This document shows positions 46,250 through 58,625 of a stretch of DNA of 64,000 nucleotides, in pieces. The notes under the pieces were generated by a model. It was given only the letters and a program-made list of their open reading frames with translations, had not been told where the DNA came from and ran no database searches. Position 1 is the first letter of the stretch. Each line of letters begins with the position of its first letter. The DNA is from Sialis fuliginosa. Taxonomy: Eukaryota; Arthropoda; Insecta; Megaloptera; Sialidae. The translations under genes and the position numbers were made by a program. The DNA is taken from the NCBI GenBank assembly GCA_961205875.1, contig OY540815.1, positions 10,478,001-10,542,000 on the forward strand, written 5' to 3'.

Positions 46250-46445
46250 GTGCCGTCCCCTTTAGAACTGCCGCATCCTGAGTCTGTATGCAAACACATA
46301 GCCTGTATAGGAGAGAACACATTCTGGGCGGCCATATTTATAGTTATTTATGTGATATCCGTACAGATAATCACTCGTCAGGCGGCCCTGCCAGGGCCGG
46401 ACTTGATGACAGGTGACCGGCCGTGCCCCACGACCGCTAATTTAT
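46250..46445. other. GC-rich island, unrecognised
   Basis: Strongly GC-richer than the surroundings. It includes the near-perfect palindrome GGCCCTGCCAGGGCC (about 46383-46397) and CAGGGCCGGACTTG, which looks like a hAT terminus but has no partner. A plus frame (46250-46495, 81 codons) has no recognisable domain. It could be a transposon remnant or unique DNA. Confidence 0.3.
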
Positions 46446-47610
46446 TGAATTTCATGCTTCGATGGCTTTTGATTTGTCTTCATTATTTGCTGTAATGTAA
46501 AGTACTCGTAATATGTAGTTACTTTACAACAATTCAAGACTAGTTTTAAATGTGTACATTGGATGCTAGATTAAAGTTAATTCCATTCATTTACGATGAA
46601 AGGGTTTATTTTATAAACAGATACATAAATAAAAATAAATAACATGGCTTGGCCATAAAATACACACACCTTAAACTTTTAAAAATGTATTCATTAATAA
46701 GGTTGTCATTTAACAAAAAATGGGGAAATTTTCAAAACTTTACTCTTATATTTTTGTATAAAAAGAGATTATTAAGGTTCATTTGACAATATAATAAAAC
46801 AAATGACATAACCTCACTTATTAATAATTGTATTTTCTTAAATCGATCCATCCGAAGAGAACAAATAAAATAAATATTTAATGTAAACATACCAAATTTT
46901 GTCTTCATTAAAGATGTACGTGTAACGTAATGAAACAAAAATCAAGATAAACATTCAATCATTGTAGTTTGCAAAAAAGTCATACCTTTGAATAACATAA
47001 ATAAAATACATACATATTATAATATAACAGTTGTAGCTATTGTGGCGGCTTTTTTTTGTGGTGGATATTTTTGGAATTTCAAGAGTAATTATCTGTTTCA
47101 CGATAAAATTTTTTTTAAATCTTAAATTAATTGCATGAGTTTTAATAGGGTTTTATTCTGCAAATACAATTCAAAAGAATTGCTCTTAATTTATTACGTT
47201 TTGCGACCTGTAGCGTGTTGCCGTCGTGAAAAAATAGGTAAAAATTGACAAATTGAACTTTGTTTATATTTTTATGACAAAAAATTAAAACCAATGGATA
47301 TTAAATTAAGAAAATATAAAGATTATAATGATTTCTTTCAGAAAATGTAAACTTTTAAATGGGTTATTAAAGAAATTTAAGATATAATGCAAATTTTATC
47401 AATATTGTATATACGTAATTTTTTTTAGCACGACAATAGAACACACCAAGCCATAGCTTGCTTGGGGTGTGCAATATATATTTTTGTAAAATCTACCTTT
47501 TAATTAAGACGGTAATCATATTGTGTTATTTTATACAATAAAATTGTTATGATAATAAAATAATTAATTGATAAAATAACGTACATTTTGGTACATATAA
47601 AATATAAATC
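46446..47610. other. AT-rich stretch, no gene seen
   Basis: AT-rich DNA; AACACACCAAGCCATAGCTT followed by a GCTTGGGGTGTG inverted match lies near 47440-47470. No gene is supported. Confidence 0.45.
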
Positions 47611-47612
47611 TG

Positions 47613-47780
47613 CTATGGTTGGCCCATCAGCAAGCTCTCATTTAATCTTGTATCTCTGTGAAACAACTCTACCAAAAAAGAAAAACAACTACACATGTGT
47701 GATAAACCAAACATTACTGACCTGTTGGAAAAGGAGCAATCCAGCCGACAAGAACTGCATCTTCATCATCAACTATCATC
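47613..47780 (+). repeat. Dispersed retroelement tail F, copy 1
   Basis: Matches 63163-63320 in the same orientation: CCCATYAGCA, ATCTTGTATC.CTGT, CTGTTGGAAAAGGA.C.ATCC, CCAGCCGACAA and a CATCATC-rich tail. A conserved 3' block with a simple-repeat tail points to a SINE or LINE 3' end. No reverse transcriptase is present. Confidence 0.75.
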
Positions 47781-48327
47781 TAAATCTAAGACCCAATTAG
47801 GTATTATTTTTAAGAATTTGTTTTTGTTAAAAAAAACTTAAAACTTTAATGTTTTATTTATATTATTATTTTAGCAGTTACAGCATTCAGATCCGGGCCG
47901 GATAAAATATTTCTAAGATGATGGTGGCCATAATTACATCCTTTGTGTTTATCCGAAATGCAAAAACAAAATATTTTTATAATTAGGGAGGTTGTCGCTA
48001 CATCCCGTATTGAATTCATTTACATAAATTAACAAAAAAATGGTGACTTGAAAACTAATTTTTCAAATTTTAATCTGCTAAAAAATAACTTTTTAATACT
48101 AGTACGTGCTTTAAAGGATTTGTATTCGAATCGGTGTATTAGTTTGCAAGATATCATAGAAAACTATTCAATCGAGAAATTGCGAGTAAACATTTTTATA
48201 CCATTTACTGTTTCAATAAGGATTTATGAGTCTGATTGAATTTTGATATAAACTACTCAATCCTAGTCCATAAAGGTCCCTCATTTTGCGGTTAATTGTT
48301 TTAAATTACAATACGCAGATCATTTTT
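47781..48327. other. AT-rich stretch, no gene seen
   Basis: No feature supported. Confidence 0.4.
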
Positions 48328-48810
48328 TAGGTTCTGAAGAAACCCTATTAATCTCACGTTGTCGTCTGTCCGTCCGTCCTTTTCAGTCAAAAAAAATATC
48401 TCGTAAACTATACAAAGTAGAAACTTAAAATTTTTACAGAACATGTAAAATGATGAAAAATAATTTTTCAAGGGGGACGCTAAGGAACTAAAACTATGTA
48501 ATTTTTTTATACCAAGACATGTAGCACGTAAAAACATATAACCAAATCAGTGGAATTTGACTCGGTTTCTTATTTTTTTTCTAAAAAAATGGCGCCTGCA
48601 GGAGTTTTAAAGCAAATAAAAAAAAACAAACAAAAAAATTGTGTGGGGTATCAAAATGTAGATATCAACCAGTAAAATTTGGCCAGATTTTTATTTATTT
48701 TTCTAACTCAAAAATGGCGCTAGTGGGGGGCTAAAAGCAGTATTTTATTTAAAACCTATAATAATCACTATAACTTTGTCAATTTACGACCCCGCCCCCT
48801 TTAGAAATGT
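48328..48810 (-). repeat. Dispersed repeat D copy 2, minus strand, with extension
   Basis: 48328-48480 is the complement of 25613-25757 (GTCCGTCCGTCCTTTTCA, ATATCTCGTAAACTATA). Beyond it the sequence carries two related blocks with AAAATGGCGCYNGNNGG (about 48587 and 48712) and ATCAACCAGTAAAATTTGG. This resembles insect non-LTR 3' untranslated sequence. No coding domain. Confidence 0.6.
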
Positions 48811-49329
48811 TTTTTTTATATAAAAATCTAGCATAAAATACCCCCTTATCTACAAAAAGACGGTTGTTTTCCCAAAAATAGAAAATTAAAAAACTAAAAC
48901 ACAACTTAACTCGAAATATAAACATCACAAGCAAGATATCCAACAGAATGTTACCTGATAAAGTATACTGTTATACACATATAAAGTCCGTATGAGTTTT
49001 TATTACTCTTTTATCGCTATGCTAATGTAAGATATTTAGATCGGAATCTGGACCGGTCGTTGTGTCTTTCTGCAGTGATTATTAGTTTGAGAACGATCCA
49101 GAGAGCATTGCAGCATCTTGTTTTATCTCGTCAAGACATTCTTAATGCTGTGATATTTACAGTTACACTTTATTTACATCGTTTTTGTAAAAATAATAAG
49201 AATTAACACATTTTGTATCTACTTTAAGAAAATAAAAGCTTGAATGTTGTTTATTACCTTTACTGAATATTTAAACTTAATTTTGTGTTTTGTACAATTG
49301 TTGAGTCTTAATAAATTTTTAATTTATTC
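48811..49329. other. AT-rich stretch, no gene seen
   Basis: No feature supported; the segment 49020-49150 is slightly more complex. Confidence 0.4.
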
Positions 49330-49331
49330 TA

Positions 49332-50273
49332 TAGTCTGTTAAAGATGTTTGTTTTTTGTTTAAAATTGCAGAGGTGGGCGGGGATTAGACGGTACGTTTC
49401 ACACAGGCACTATTCTCGCACAGGTTAGCCCACAGAATAAAGATAATAAGAAGCGATACTCCACGTTAAAAAACTGGCAATCGTTTTTACATTTACTAAA
49501 ATTTACTAAAACATGAATTAGTAGATGTATTGCATCCTTATAATTTATTATTATTATTAAGGCCTCTATACACCACCCAATCTGCAGGGCCGATTTGTCG
49601 GGAGCTAGAGTGGAGGTACTGCAGATTGGGTCGTTTATAGGCAAATCGGGCCGATTATTCCGCGAATAGTCAGTCCGATTTACCTATACACGACCCAATC
49701 TGCAGTACCCCCACTATTCCTCCCGACATATCGGCCCTGCAGATTGGGTGGTGTATAGAGGTCTTTAGATTAGGAAAGACTATGGATACATAACAATCAA
49801 TGCTAGTCCGTATATGAAACTGTTACTAAAATTTTACGGCGGCCATTTTTTTTATTTGTCAAAATTGCATATTATTTCAGAGGCGTCAGTTAAAAATTTA
49901 TAATATGCAAATATGCTTTAAATTACAATTGAATTTAGTATGTATGAGAGATGATAGTTCCAAATAGATATTTCTCTGTTAACCAATTATCACTGAAATA
50001 CTTTTAAAGACAATATAAAACATTTATTATTAATTAATTTTATAATTCAAAACAATTGATATTTATTTTAAAATCTGAATGATACGCCAATGACTCGTGG
50101 AGCGATACGGTAACAACGTTAGGTAATGTGTTATTTATTCTTTATCTTTCCTTTTTTAAGATTGCGTCAGTGAAAATTGTGTTATTGTGAATCGGCCTGA
50201 CGTTTTGCCAATCAGTAGCGCGTATTATGCTTCCTATGTTAGCTACCGCTGCAATCTTAAATGAAACAGACTA
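49332..50273. mobile_element. TA-flanked MITE copy 2, with nested insertion
   Basis: The outer TAGTCTGTT...GCAG at the left and CTGCAATCTTAAATGAAACA, GACTA at the right are inverted, flanked by TA (49330-49331 and 50274-50275). The body matches 4843-5373 (TTAGATTAGGAAAGACTATG to AATGTGTTATTT). It contains a 205-bp palindromic element at 49560 plus about 150 bp absent from copy 1 at the left and a different right subterminal region, so it is a recombinant or longer subfamily. Confidence 0.82.
49560..49764. mobile_element. Palindromic Harbinger-like MITE nested in copy 2
   Basis: The ends AGRCCTCTATACACC are inverted, flanked by TTA (49557-49559 and 49765-49767). Arms of about 90 nt (49560-49650 and 49675-49764) are roughly 90% complementary. 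ACCCAATCTGCAG occurs four times in alternating orientation, so each arm can itself fold. The uninterrupted site TTAGATTAGG is preserved at 4913-4922 in the other copy of the host element. Confidence 0.9.
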
Positions 50274-50275
50274 TA

Positions 50276-50439
50276 GGTTATTCTTTAAGGTAATTTAAAT
50301 AATTACATGCCGTATTTTTATTTCATTTATATAGATACTGTAACAAAAATAAAAATTCCACCTTCTTTAGCTATCATCCTGTTTTTTAAATAATTTTCCT
50401 TTCTTCATTTTTCCTCTCAATATAATCCACTTATATAAT
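50276..50439. other. AT-rich gap
   Basis: No feature seen. Confidence 0.4.
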
Positions 50440-50600
50440 TTTTAGTATTTTTGTCTGTCTATCTGTTTGTTTTTGACGAGACTTTCACTGTTCGAAAGCC
50501 TAGAATTAGTTTAGGTTATATGGTAGTTGATATTAAATTAAATATTGAAATAGGCACGTATGGGTATATTAATTGTAATGAAAATAACAATTCAGATTGA
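50440..50600 (+). repeat. Dispersed repeat E copy 2
   Basis: TTTTTGTCTGTCTATCTGTT and TAGAATTAGTTTAGGTTATA are shared with 8383-8500. The limits are approximate. Confidence 0.5.
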
Positions 50601-51965
50601 ATAATTAGGCCAGGAACGTATTTAGAAAAATTACAATATATTTTTTTGAATAAAAAAGTATTTGATATCAAAATAAATGCGAAGGCGCGGTGAAATTTAA
50701 GTATTTTAAATATGGCTCCAGTATAAGACGGCAATTAGGAAAAATCATTTATGTATGATACATTTGTCGATATAGATTTCTAGTTTATTGCAATACAAAT
50801 TTTTAACAGTCAAGTAAGGTTTTTTCTGAGAAAAAGGACGTCAAAATGTTTTTGTTTTTTATTTTTTAAATGTCGCGACATATTAATGAGATAAATGATC
50901 CAAGATAAGTAAATTGCAGTGTATTATAAGATTTTGAATCTCGTTTATAAAACTTCTTTGGTATAAAAAAATTCCATTTGGTCGATATATGAAGCTCGTA
51001 AATATAAAGGTGTGTAATAATATTTAATATCGGTACCGTAAGCAATGTTCATAAATAAATATTAATTATGATATAAAAATTGAATATTATTTTTTAATAC
51101 CTGTCTAATATTTTTATATGCATTGGAATCAGAACAATAAATAAGATAACACACAAGTGCTAACACGGGCCACATCCGTATCAGTGTTGTATGATTTAAT
51201 CGTTTATCGAACCGACCACGCCAGAGGCCCGGAGAAGAAATATCTGTTTAATATGCAAAATAACCCTCACTTAATATTTATATCGAAAAGTAATTTACTC
51301 GATTTGGGCAGCTGTTCTGCCTACATAAATAAAATACAAAACGTTTTGATACAATTCGCCTTCAGCAATGACAGACAGATGCGTGCTGTCGTCGTTTTGT
51401 CGGCAATCTTCTACTTCTCTTCACTGTTTTATGTAAAACAGATCGTGATACAATTAGGGTTGTGTAAGAATTAATAGTAATAGTTCAAAAAACACTTCAG
51501 ACAATTTTTTAAAGGCACCAATTTTCATTTTTCTCGATAGGAGTACCTACAACTAAAAAGCCGCATATGTTTTTAATCCCGATTATATAATGTAACTAGT
51601 TTTTAGATTTTTTAATCAGTAAATGTTTAAAAATAATTGCAATATATTATAATGTATATCATTTTTCGCTATTTTACATTAAATAATGCTTTTCCTAATT
51701 TTTTCTAAAAATTCGATATGATATTGTTAACCTAATTATTTGTCGGTAAAAGTATCATTGGTGAATTTTTAAGATTTTTGAGCCAGCACTTACTGAGATA
51801 CAGGGGGCATAAGAAATTAATGTTTCGTTGAGCTCTTTACTATTGCCATTTTTGAGTACTAAAATAAAATAAAAATAGAGTCAAGTTTTATTGATAAACC
51901 TATATTTTAAATCTCACGGGTGTCAAAAATAGTTTTGCCTAGCTTTAGGTTTATAACTTAGCTTA
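50601..51965. other. AT-rich stretch with an unrecognised 105-codon frame
   Basis: 51157-51474 is open for 105 codons in a GC-richer block (51160-51430). Residues such as RTDHARGPEKKYLF read plausibly, but no family is recognised and no splice or promoter context is clear. It is a weak exon or conserved non-coding candidate. Confidence 0.3.
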
Positions 51966-52214
51966 CACGGAAAAAAATATACTGTAAGAATTACAGTTTT
52001 TCCTGTCTGTCTCGGATAGTAAGCGAAAACATATAATATTTTACTGTCTGAAACTGTAATAATATAATTTTAGGCTGTAATGTTTGCTGTTTATCCATCA
52101 ATTTATATTGACTATTATATTACATTACAGTCTAAAATTATATTATTGCAGTTTCAGACAGTAAAATATGATTGACAGGAAAAACTGAATTTCTTTACGA
52201 GATATTTTACTGTG
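51966..52214. mobile_element. Hairpin MITE, ACAGTTTTTCCTGTC arms
   Basis: 51990-52083 and 52122-52190 are inverted copies sharing CAGTTTTTCCTGTC, ATTTTACTGTCTGAAACTG, AATAATATAATTTTAG and CTGTAATGT. A 25-nt insertion in the left arm interrupts the pairing. Weaker pairing continues outward to CACGG../..TGTG. TACTGT/ACAGTA words are frequent. The target duplication is not clear; non-coding. Confidence 0.75.
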
Positions 52215-53230
52215 ACGGACAGACAGACGAGAGAGAAGATTAATAATAATTATAACAAGTATTCAATAAAAAGTAACAAAAAATAGCATTTTAATAAATA
52301 TTTAAATTTACATTTTATGCATGTACTTAATCAATTTTACTTAAATATTAAATAGATAAATTGTAAATGTGTATAAAGTTAACATATATAAGAACATAAA
52401 TAGAATGTACAACCTTTTACAATATATTAAAATAATGTATATTAATACACATGTTTTTATAATTTAGAATTAGATCTGTATTTTATTTTTCCCTGAACAT
52501 AAAATAGGTTCTCTCACGCAATATTATGTTAATTCAAAAACTAACATTTTAAATTTATAATTAAGGAAATAAGGTGTATCACACATCGTGAGAAGAAGAT
52601 TCGCAACAAATTATTATTTTGTTATGTTTTATAACATTGCAATTTAAATTCCGTGTAGTTTAATGGCTAAATATAATAATTTAATAGTTATTTATAAAAA
52701 AATCATGAAGATAATATATTAAATAAATATTGTATTGTAAAAATTAAAAATATTATTGATTCACAAACTTTTATAAAAAGCAAAAGAAGAAAGAAAAATA
52801 TATATTTAATTTAAAAATACACAATAACGAGAGCAACCACAAAAAATACACGAAGAAAGGCAGCATTAAACGGTATAATCCATGCTTAAAAATTTAATTT
52901 CCTTGGATATAATCCTGGGTAAGTCCTTTATACCATCTGATTGTATGGTATTACACGAAATCAAGTATGCGCTGGAAAAATGACAATGGACAGGCGATGA
53001 GGTTACACAACACATACATATTAAATACATATTGTAGGTATAATTACTTTTATACAGGCACTCACGCATAAGAATATAATGTATGTGTATTAATGTCTAT
53101 ACCTATATTGTATACAATCAACGTGTTCAATTAAATAAAGCGGTATAAGTAATATAAGATTATGTTTGTTATGAAAATCTATATTTAATCTGTATGTATA
53201 CATTATACATATGTATTTTAACATGTTCTA
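52215..53230. other. AT-rich stretch, no gene seen
   Basis: No feature supported. It begins with GACGGACAGACAGACGAG, a fragment of the common insect tail motif. Confidence 0.45.
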
Positions 53231-53706
53231 ACTGACTGACTGAGTGGTTCATTATCGTCGAGCAAAAACCCCTGGACCTAGAAATGTGTAATTTTGAGAA
53301 TGTTTTCCTTTTATGATGATAGCACCCACTAAGAAAGGATTTTCCGAAATTCAACTCCTACGGGGGTAAAAAGAGGTGTAAAAGTTTGTACAGGAAAAAA
53401 AATGTTTTAGTCGGATTTACTTGAAACTTAAAATAAATACAATACAAGTACCTATTGAAATACATATTTCAGCATTTCCCAAAATTGCAAGGGGGTGGAA
53501 AAGTTTGTATGAGAAACTTGGCCCAAGTACTTTACAAGACAAATAGCATTTTCGAAAATATAAGATATTTAAGATTTTGTTGTATAATAAATAAAAAGCA
53601 AAAAAATTAAAAAAAATTATATTTCATTTCTTGTCTTAAAATATTATTTGTGCTGCCAACATAAAAAATTATGCAACTTGGGCGAAGCCGCGGGTAGGTC
53701 TGCTAG
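53231..53706 (+). mobile_element. Helitron-like (Lep1-type) repeat
   Basis: It begins ACTGACTGACTGAG. It carries CCCCTGGACCTAGAAATG, AATTCAACTCCTACGGGGGT, AAAAGTTTGTA twice (about 53371 and 53500), and ends GGGCGAAGCCGCGGG then GGTCTGCTAG before T. The CTAG end after a GC-rich CCGCGG hairpin region matches the non-autonomous Helitron-like repeats common in moths and butterflies (recognised from memory). No Rep/helicase is present. Confidence 0.7.
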
Positions 53707-56325
53707 TTATTTATATGTTGTTATTGGTATGATTGTTATAAAGATATATTAAAAAATACCCTAAGATAATCAGACAAATACATTTTCGTAGAGATTAATG
53801 CCAAAATGATATATACATAAGTTAAGTTATGTATCACATATATAGAAAATATGATATTAGTTAAATTTGAAATCTCTCTATGGCCCGTATTCAATAATAA
53901 TACTCACAGTTATGAATATTCATAACTATTAGGGTACGTATGTATGTATTATATTTTTATACATGTCAAATTCAATAATTTGAAATGCTAATCCTAACAC
54001 TCTGATATTCAATATGTATATGTATATGTATATTGATCTATTAGCGCTCCAGTAAATTGTGTGAAAATACACGTTATATATGCATGTATTATTCACATGA
54101 GAATATTAAATAGCGAATAATATTATATTAGCGCGAATTTTATTAATATTTTGAAGGTCGTAAATTATTCCTGTTTGTAACAACAAATGTGAAAACGTAT
54201 TGATTGAATATATTTGTTTTATATTTAATTAAAGTAAAATCTTCTATACAGGGTTTTGTAAAGGGAAATGTAGATATTTTGCGGTGAACTTTTTATTAGT
54301 TTTTGACGTGAATTACGTCAAGTGTTTCAGGCCAGTCAGATACTGGGGCAGTATTTCAGAAACTTGAAGTAGGTACCTAACGTTTTCAGGTTGATCTAAA
54401 AACATTTAATAATTCAGAAACTAAAAGTCTGATCATTTTGCGCGCTAGTGTAAATTTACAATCAGTATAACTCGACACTTAGAGAAGCTATCACGCTGGT
54501 TTTGGTCTCATGTTATAAATATCAATTAAATCTACGAGATACAAGTACAAATCAAAATATTGAACCAGTTTTAGTGAGTGAAAAACTTCATATACTAATA
54601 AAAATAAAATATAAATAAAAATAAAATATAAATCATAATGTCGGCTAAAACACGAGCAAAAGCCAGTATGAAATATAAAAGACGCAAACATTAGAAAAAG
54701 CGTCTTAGCAGCTATCGGAAAATAAACCATTACCAGTAACTGAAAGGGTCAGGAAGTACAGAACACGCCAAAATGCAAAAGTGAGTAGCTTGGTCAACAA
54801 CGGCGCAAGCACATCATAAGTCTGAGTTTTATCTAACTCCACAACTACTACACGACATTAAATTTGGAACGTATTCACGTCAATCCCTCGACTGTGTATC
54901 CCGATAGTCACACCCATTTTTGTTTTTTTGTTTTATTTATTTATAACAAGCGCATTGAACCTGGTGTTACAAGGGTTAATATCGACAAAATCATAGTGAC
55001 CTAAAATATTCAACATACCCACCCAACATGCCCACAACACATGGTTCACTGCGAATTGATTTTTTTCGACGTGAAATTTACACAAAATATCCAAAAATTA
55101 CACACAAAACCTAACTTATACGTTAGTGAAAACCGAAATAAAATCCGTTTAGTGGTTACTGAGAAAATCGTGTAAAATTATATTTTAAACTACCAGGAAA
55201 TACCAGGTTCCATCTTGAATTTATATGAAAATCAAAAAATAAATAGGTTAGCAACAATCATAAATAATCAATTTCGATATTTTACCTTTCTTGGATGTGA
55301 AATGTTTCTTTATATATCAATTTTCAATCTATATATTTCAAAATATTTAATAGCTAATAAAAAAATGTTACTCCTTAAATTTGAACCATACATTTATATA
55401 CATCCTGTATATAGAATATAGATACATACATACAGATATCATTATTACAAACAAGAGCAATACCTACACTTATTTGAAATATGATAGCGATATATCTGTT
55501 TACATGCTTTTCAACTTAACATCGCTGCTGTTCATGTTGTACTAAATGTTGTCAACATTTTGTTCTTGAGTTGTAAATGATTCATTCGAAAGCTTAAGCG
55601 ATTTCTTTCGATTTTCAAATCTTGATACCAGTTTTTTTTATAAAAAAAAAGTTAAAATTTTTATTACAAAGCATGTAGGTACCAATTATAAACAAACAAA
55701 TGTATGTACATGAAGTTTTGTGAAGGTTTATTGTAGCTTTGTAGCCTTACAATTAGTTTTATTTTATAGAATTAACATTTCTCTATATATATGTATGTAT
55801 ACCAATTCAAACACTTTTATCGTAATATAAAATTATGCTGAAGGAATGTACATTTACTAATTATAAATATTATACCCATTTTGATAAAGAAACAAAAAAA
55901 TTTCTGAGCATACATTTTTTTGACGAAAATGAAAAATAAACAAATATTTAATATTCGTTGGTAATCACATATTTCAAATATTTGTCGTACGTCCCTCTTG
56001 TTCGCAATTACTTCGAAATTAAAAATATACACACACCTTTGATAAATTCTGTTATTTTTAAATCGTTACAGGTAAAATATCCTTTTATAAATGAAAAGCA
56101 AACAGTACAACAGTAACATTTCATTATTTCTTATCTGAAAATTATATTTCAGCCTGTAGAATATTGCCTACTAATATTTTTAGAGGGTATAATACTTAAA
56201 TATTTATATATTTTGTTGATTTAAAAAATGTCTACTTACTATTTACATACATTACTAGTACATATGTGTGACAAATGTAGTTTTATTGTACCGAAAAACT
56301 GAAAATATATATATTTGTGTATCTA
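53707..56325. other. Long AT-rich stretch, no gene seen
   Basis: Holds a perfect 20-bp palindrome AGTTATGAATATTCATAACT (53908-53927), a (TATATG)n tract near 54017-54035, and a LINE-like phrase CCGTTTAGTGGTTACTGAG near 55145. Frames up to 79 codons are unrecognised. Confidence 0.5.
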
Positions 56326-56752
56326 GGGTGTAAAATGATAGTTTTTCGCACGAGTGGGAATGTTTGTTAGTCTCGGCTAACGCCTCGACAATCACACGAG
56401 TCCGAAAAACGCATTTTACACCCGAGGTGCACACAATATTTTTTCTACAACCCTATTTATTATATAATATTAACAATAATATAATATAATAATAAATTTA
56501 TATACTTTGTATTTTGCTATAATAATATTAAAATTCAACTCTAGTAAGCTTTAGACAAAATAATAATAATTATTATTATTTCATTAAAATGTGTTTCTTA
56601 ATTTGTTATTCTATATAATATAAGATGGAAAAGTGGCGATACTGTGTTACTATGGAAGCAGTAAACACTTTTGCGCATGGCGAGCGCAAAAGTACTACTT
56701 TACACACTGAAATGTCATTGAAAATCCTACTTTTTTACACGGTTGTAGAAAA
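56326..56752 (+). mobile_element. Crypton-like element relic, copy B (internally deleted)
   Basis: Inverse-orientation match to 9704-10447. It keeps the GGGTGTAAAATG..CATTTTACACCC palindrome (56326-56423), CAATATTTTTTCTACAACCC, the AACTCTAGTAAGCTTT block, GATGGAAAAGTGGCGATACT and the GCGCAAAAGT hairpin, ending ACACGGTTGTAG. The recombinase-coding part between GATACT and GTTACTATGG is missing, so this is a non-autonomous deletion derivative. Confidence 0.72.
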
Positions 56753-57599
56753 ATATATATATGAATATACGAATAGTATTGCGGCAGTAATTGAATTTTC
56801 CAGGAAACAGTTTTTCTAGTGAATCTAATTTTCAAACGTGTTTATTTTGTTGATTATTTATATTTGACAAGCTCTGTTATAGTTTTTTTAATTACTAACA
56901 AAATAACAATAATTTTGTTGGCCCCGAATGGTTGCTAGACAGCCATTATAATATATGTTTAATACATACATGAATTTAAATTGAATAAAATATAATATTT
57001 TATTGAGGGCAGGTTACAAAATAAATATTAGCAGTATTATTTGTACAATCAGATAATATTTATCAAGTTTCTGGATGAAGTTGATATATCTAATTGATAT
57101 TATACAAACAGAGAAAACAAGGCATAAATGTGATTTCTTAACCCTACATCGGTGGCGCCAAATCTCATAGACAAAACTGATTTTCTTTTTTTAAGTAATT
57201 TAGTAGTTGGGGATACTAGACACGGTTCGTCTTATTTGCTTATGTTTAGTTATATTTTGGTTTTATTTTTCTATGTTACTTTTAATTTTTTTTTAAATAT
57301 TGCAATAACAATGAAATATAAGTTTATTATCTTTATTGTTAATTGTTTCGCAATTTTTATGTTTAAAAGATCATTTTTTGGTTTGTATATTTATTTTTAC
57401 AGTAGTATTTTTACCAGCTCCTTAATTTTCAAATTACCCCTTAAAATAAAAAATATATATAAAATCGAAACTTTTTGTGACTCTAAATAACAAAATACGA
57501 GGGTGAATACAAACGAAATATAACCATATAACAAGAAGAAGAAGAAGGCATCTCCTGATTTCACGTTATCTGAAGATCTCATTCCAAAGTTGCGGGATT
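56753..57599. other. AT-rich stretch, no gene seen
   Basis: 57152-57490 is open for 112 codons but is a Phe/Ile/Tyr-rich low-complexity frame without a domain. Nothing else is supported. Confidence 0.5.
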
Positions 57600-57835
57600 A
57601 TCTAATATCATAGCGGAGCAGTCATTATTTAAGCTGTCCCCGTTAATTGGAGACACGATGTTTTTGATAGGCAGCGCCATTAAATACTGACAGATGACAA
57701 AACCATTGGAATAACGAACAATTAATTATTGCAGTGACACCCGTTATCTTTACGTCGATGTTTAAACAAGAAGCGCAGAACAAAGAACTCGATGTTAACC
57801 ATTTATAACACTCGGAAAGATATTAACACGGTGTG
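57600..57835. other. High-complexity patch, duplicated in part at 59153
   Basis: A less AT-rich unique-looking block. 57782-57826 matches 59153-59196 with about five differences (AAAGAACT.GATGT, CCATTTATAACACTC, GAAAGAYATTAA), with weaker similarity upstream. It also contains GATGTTTAAACAAG (forkhead-like) and AATTAATTATT. Candidate duplicated conserved non-coding DNA or an unclassified repeat. Confidence 0.35.
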
Positions 57836-58625
57836 GTCGTATTGTAGTTGTATTTGATCTATGGTATTCCTCAAGTGTCACAAGTTTGTTCTAATCGATG
57901 TAATGTGAAATTAAATGATTGGTACTTTTGTGGTAGATAAGAAAATTAAGATATATGATATTAACATGTAGTCTGTCTTGTAATTTGGTCTATGGTATTT
58001 TTTTAATTTGTTTGATTAGAGTTATCGGAAGATTGACAATTGCGTTATGTTGTCTATAGAGATTATTGTTAGGTATTAAAACTGCATTTTGAATACTCTC
58101 CGAAGAAATTTAAAATAATTTAAATTTCGATAAACTATAATTCTAATAGGCGGTAATACTGACGTCACAACTGTCAAAAACATGTATGTAGTTATTCAGA
58201 ATAGAGTCGATACTTTAATAATATACACTTTAACTGTCCTTGGTTAGGACAATCTATTGTAGCGAAAGGGGGTTAATATAGTATAAAAACGGGAATAAAA
58301 ATTCCTACATGTTACAATAGATACAGCACATTCTAAGACACCCATATTCTCCGTATTAACCATGACTTTTTAATTGAAATTATTAAGGCATCTTACATTT
58401 AATTTTAAAATTTTTAGCCAAATTAAGTTTTTTAATCTAAAAAAATAATTCATAAACAACACTAGAATCAACAATAACTTGTACCTAGAAACCCAGCATC
58501 AGTAAAATAGTGACGTGTATCTAAATTGAAATAATTCACAGAGGTATAGGTATCATAAACGATCAAATTTATTTCAAAAACGCTCGTTTTTGCACTACTG
58601 TGATCACTAACTGTATTTTTTTCCA
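57836..58625. other. AT-rich stretch, no gene seen
   Basis: A GTCCTTGGTTAGGAC inverted motif lies near 58236-58250. No gene is supported. Confidence 0.4.

Noticed and set aside
46383..46410. CAGGGCCGGACTTG as a hAT end
   Set aside because: Looks right as a terminus, but the opposite end and TSD are absent; the local palindrome alone is not enough.
51157..51474. 105-codon frame in a GC-richer block
   Set aside because: No recognisable family and no clear exon boundaries; kept only as a weak note in the surrounding entry.
57152..57490. 112-codon Phe/Ile-rich frame resembling a membrane protein
   Set aside because: Hydrophobicity follows from T-rich sequence; no family features and no conserved motif.
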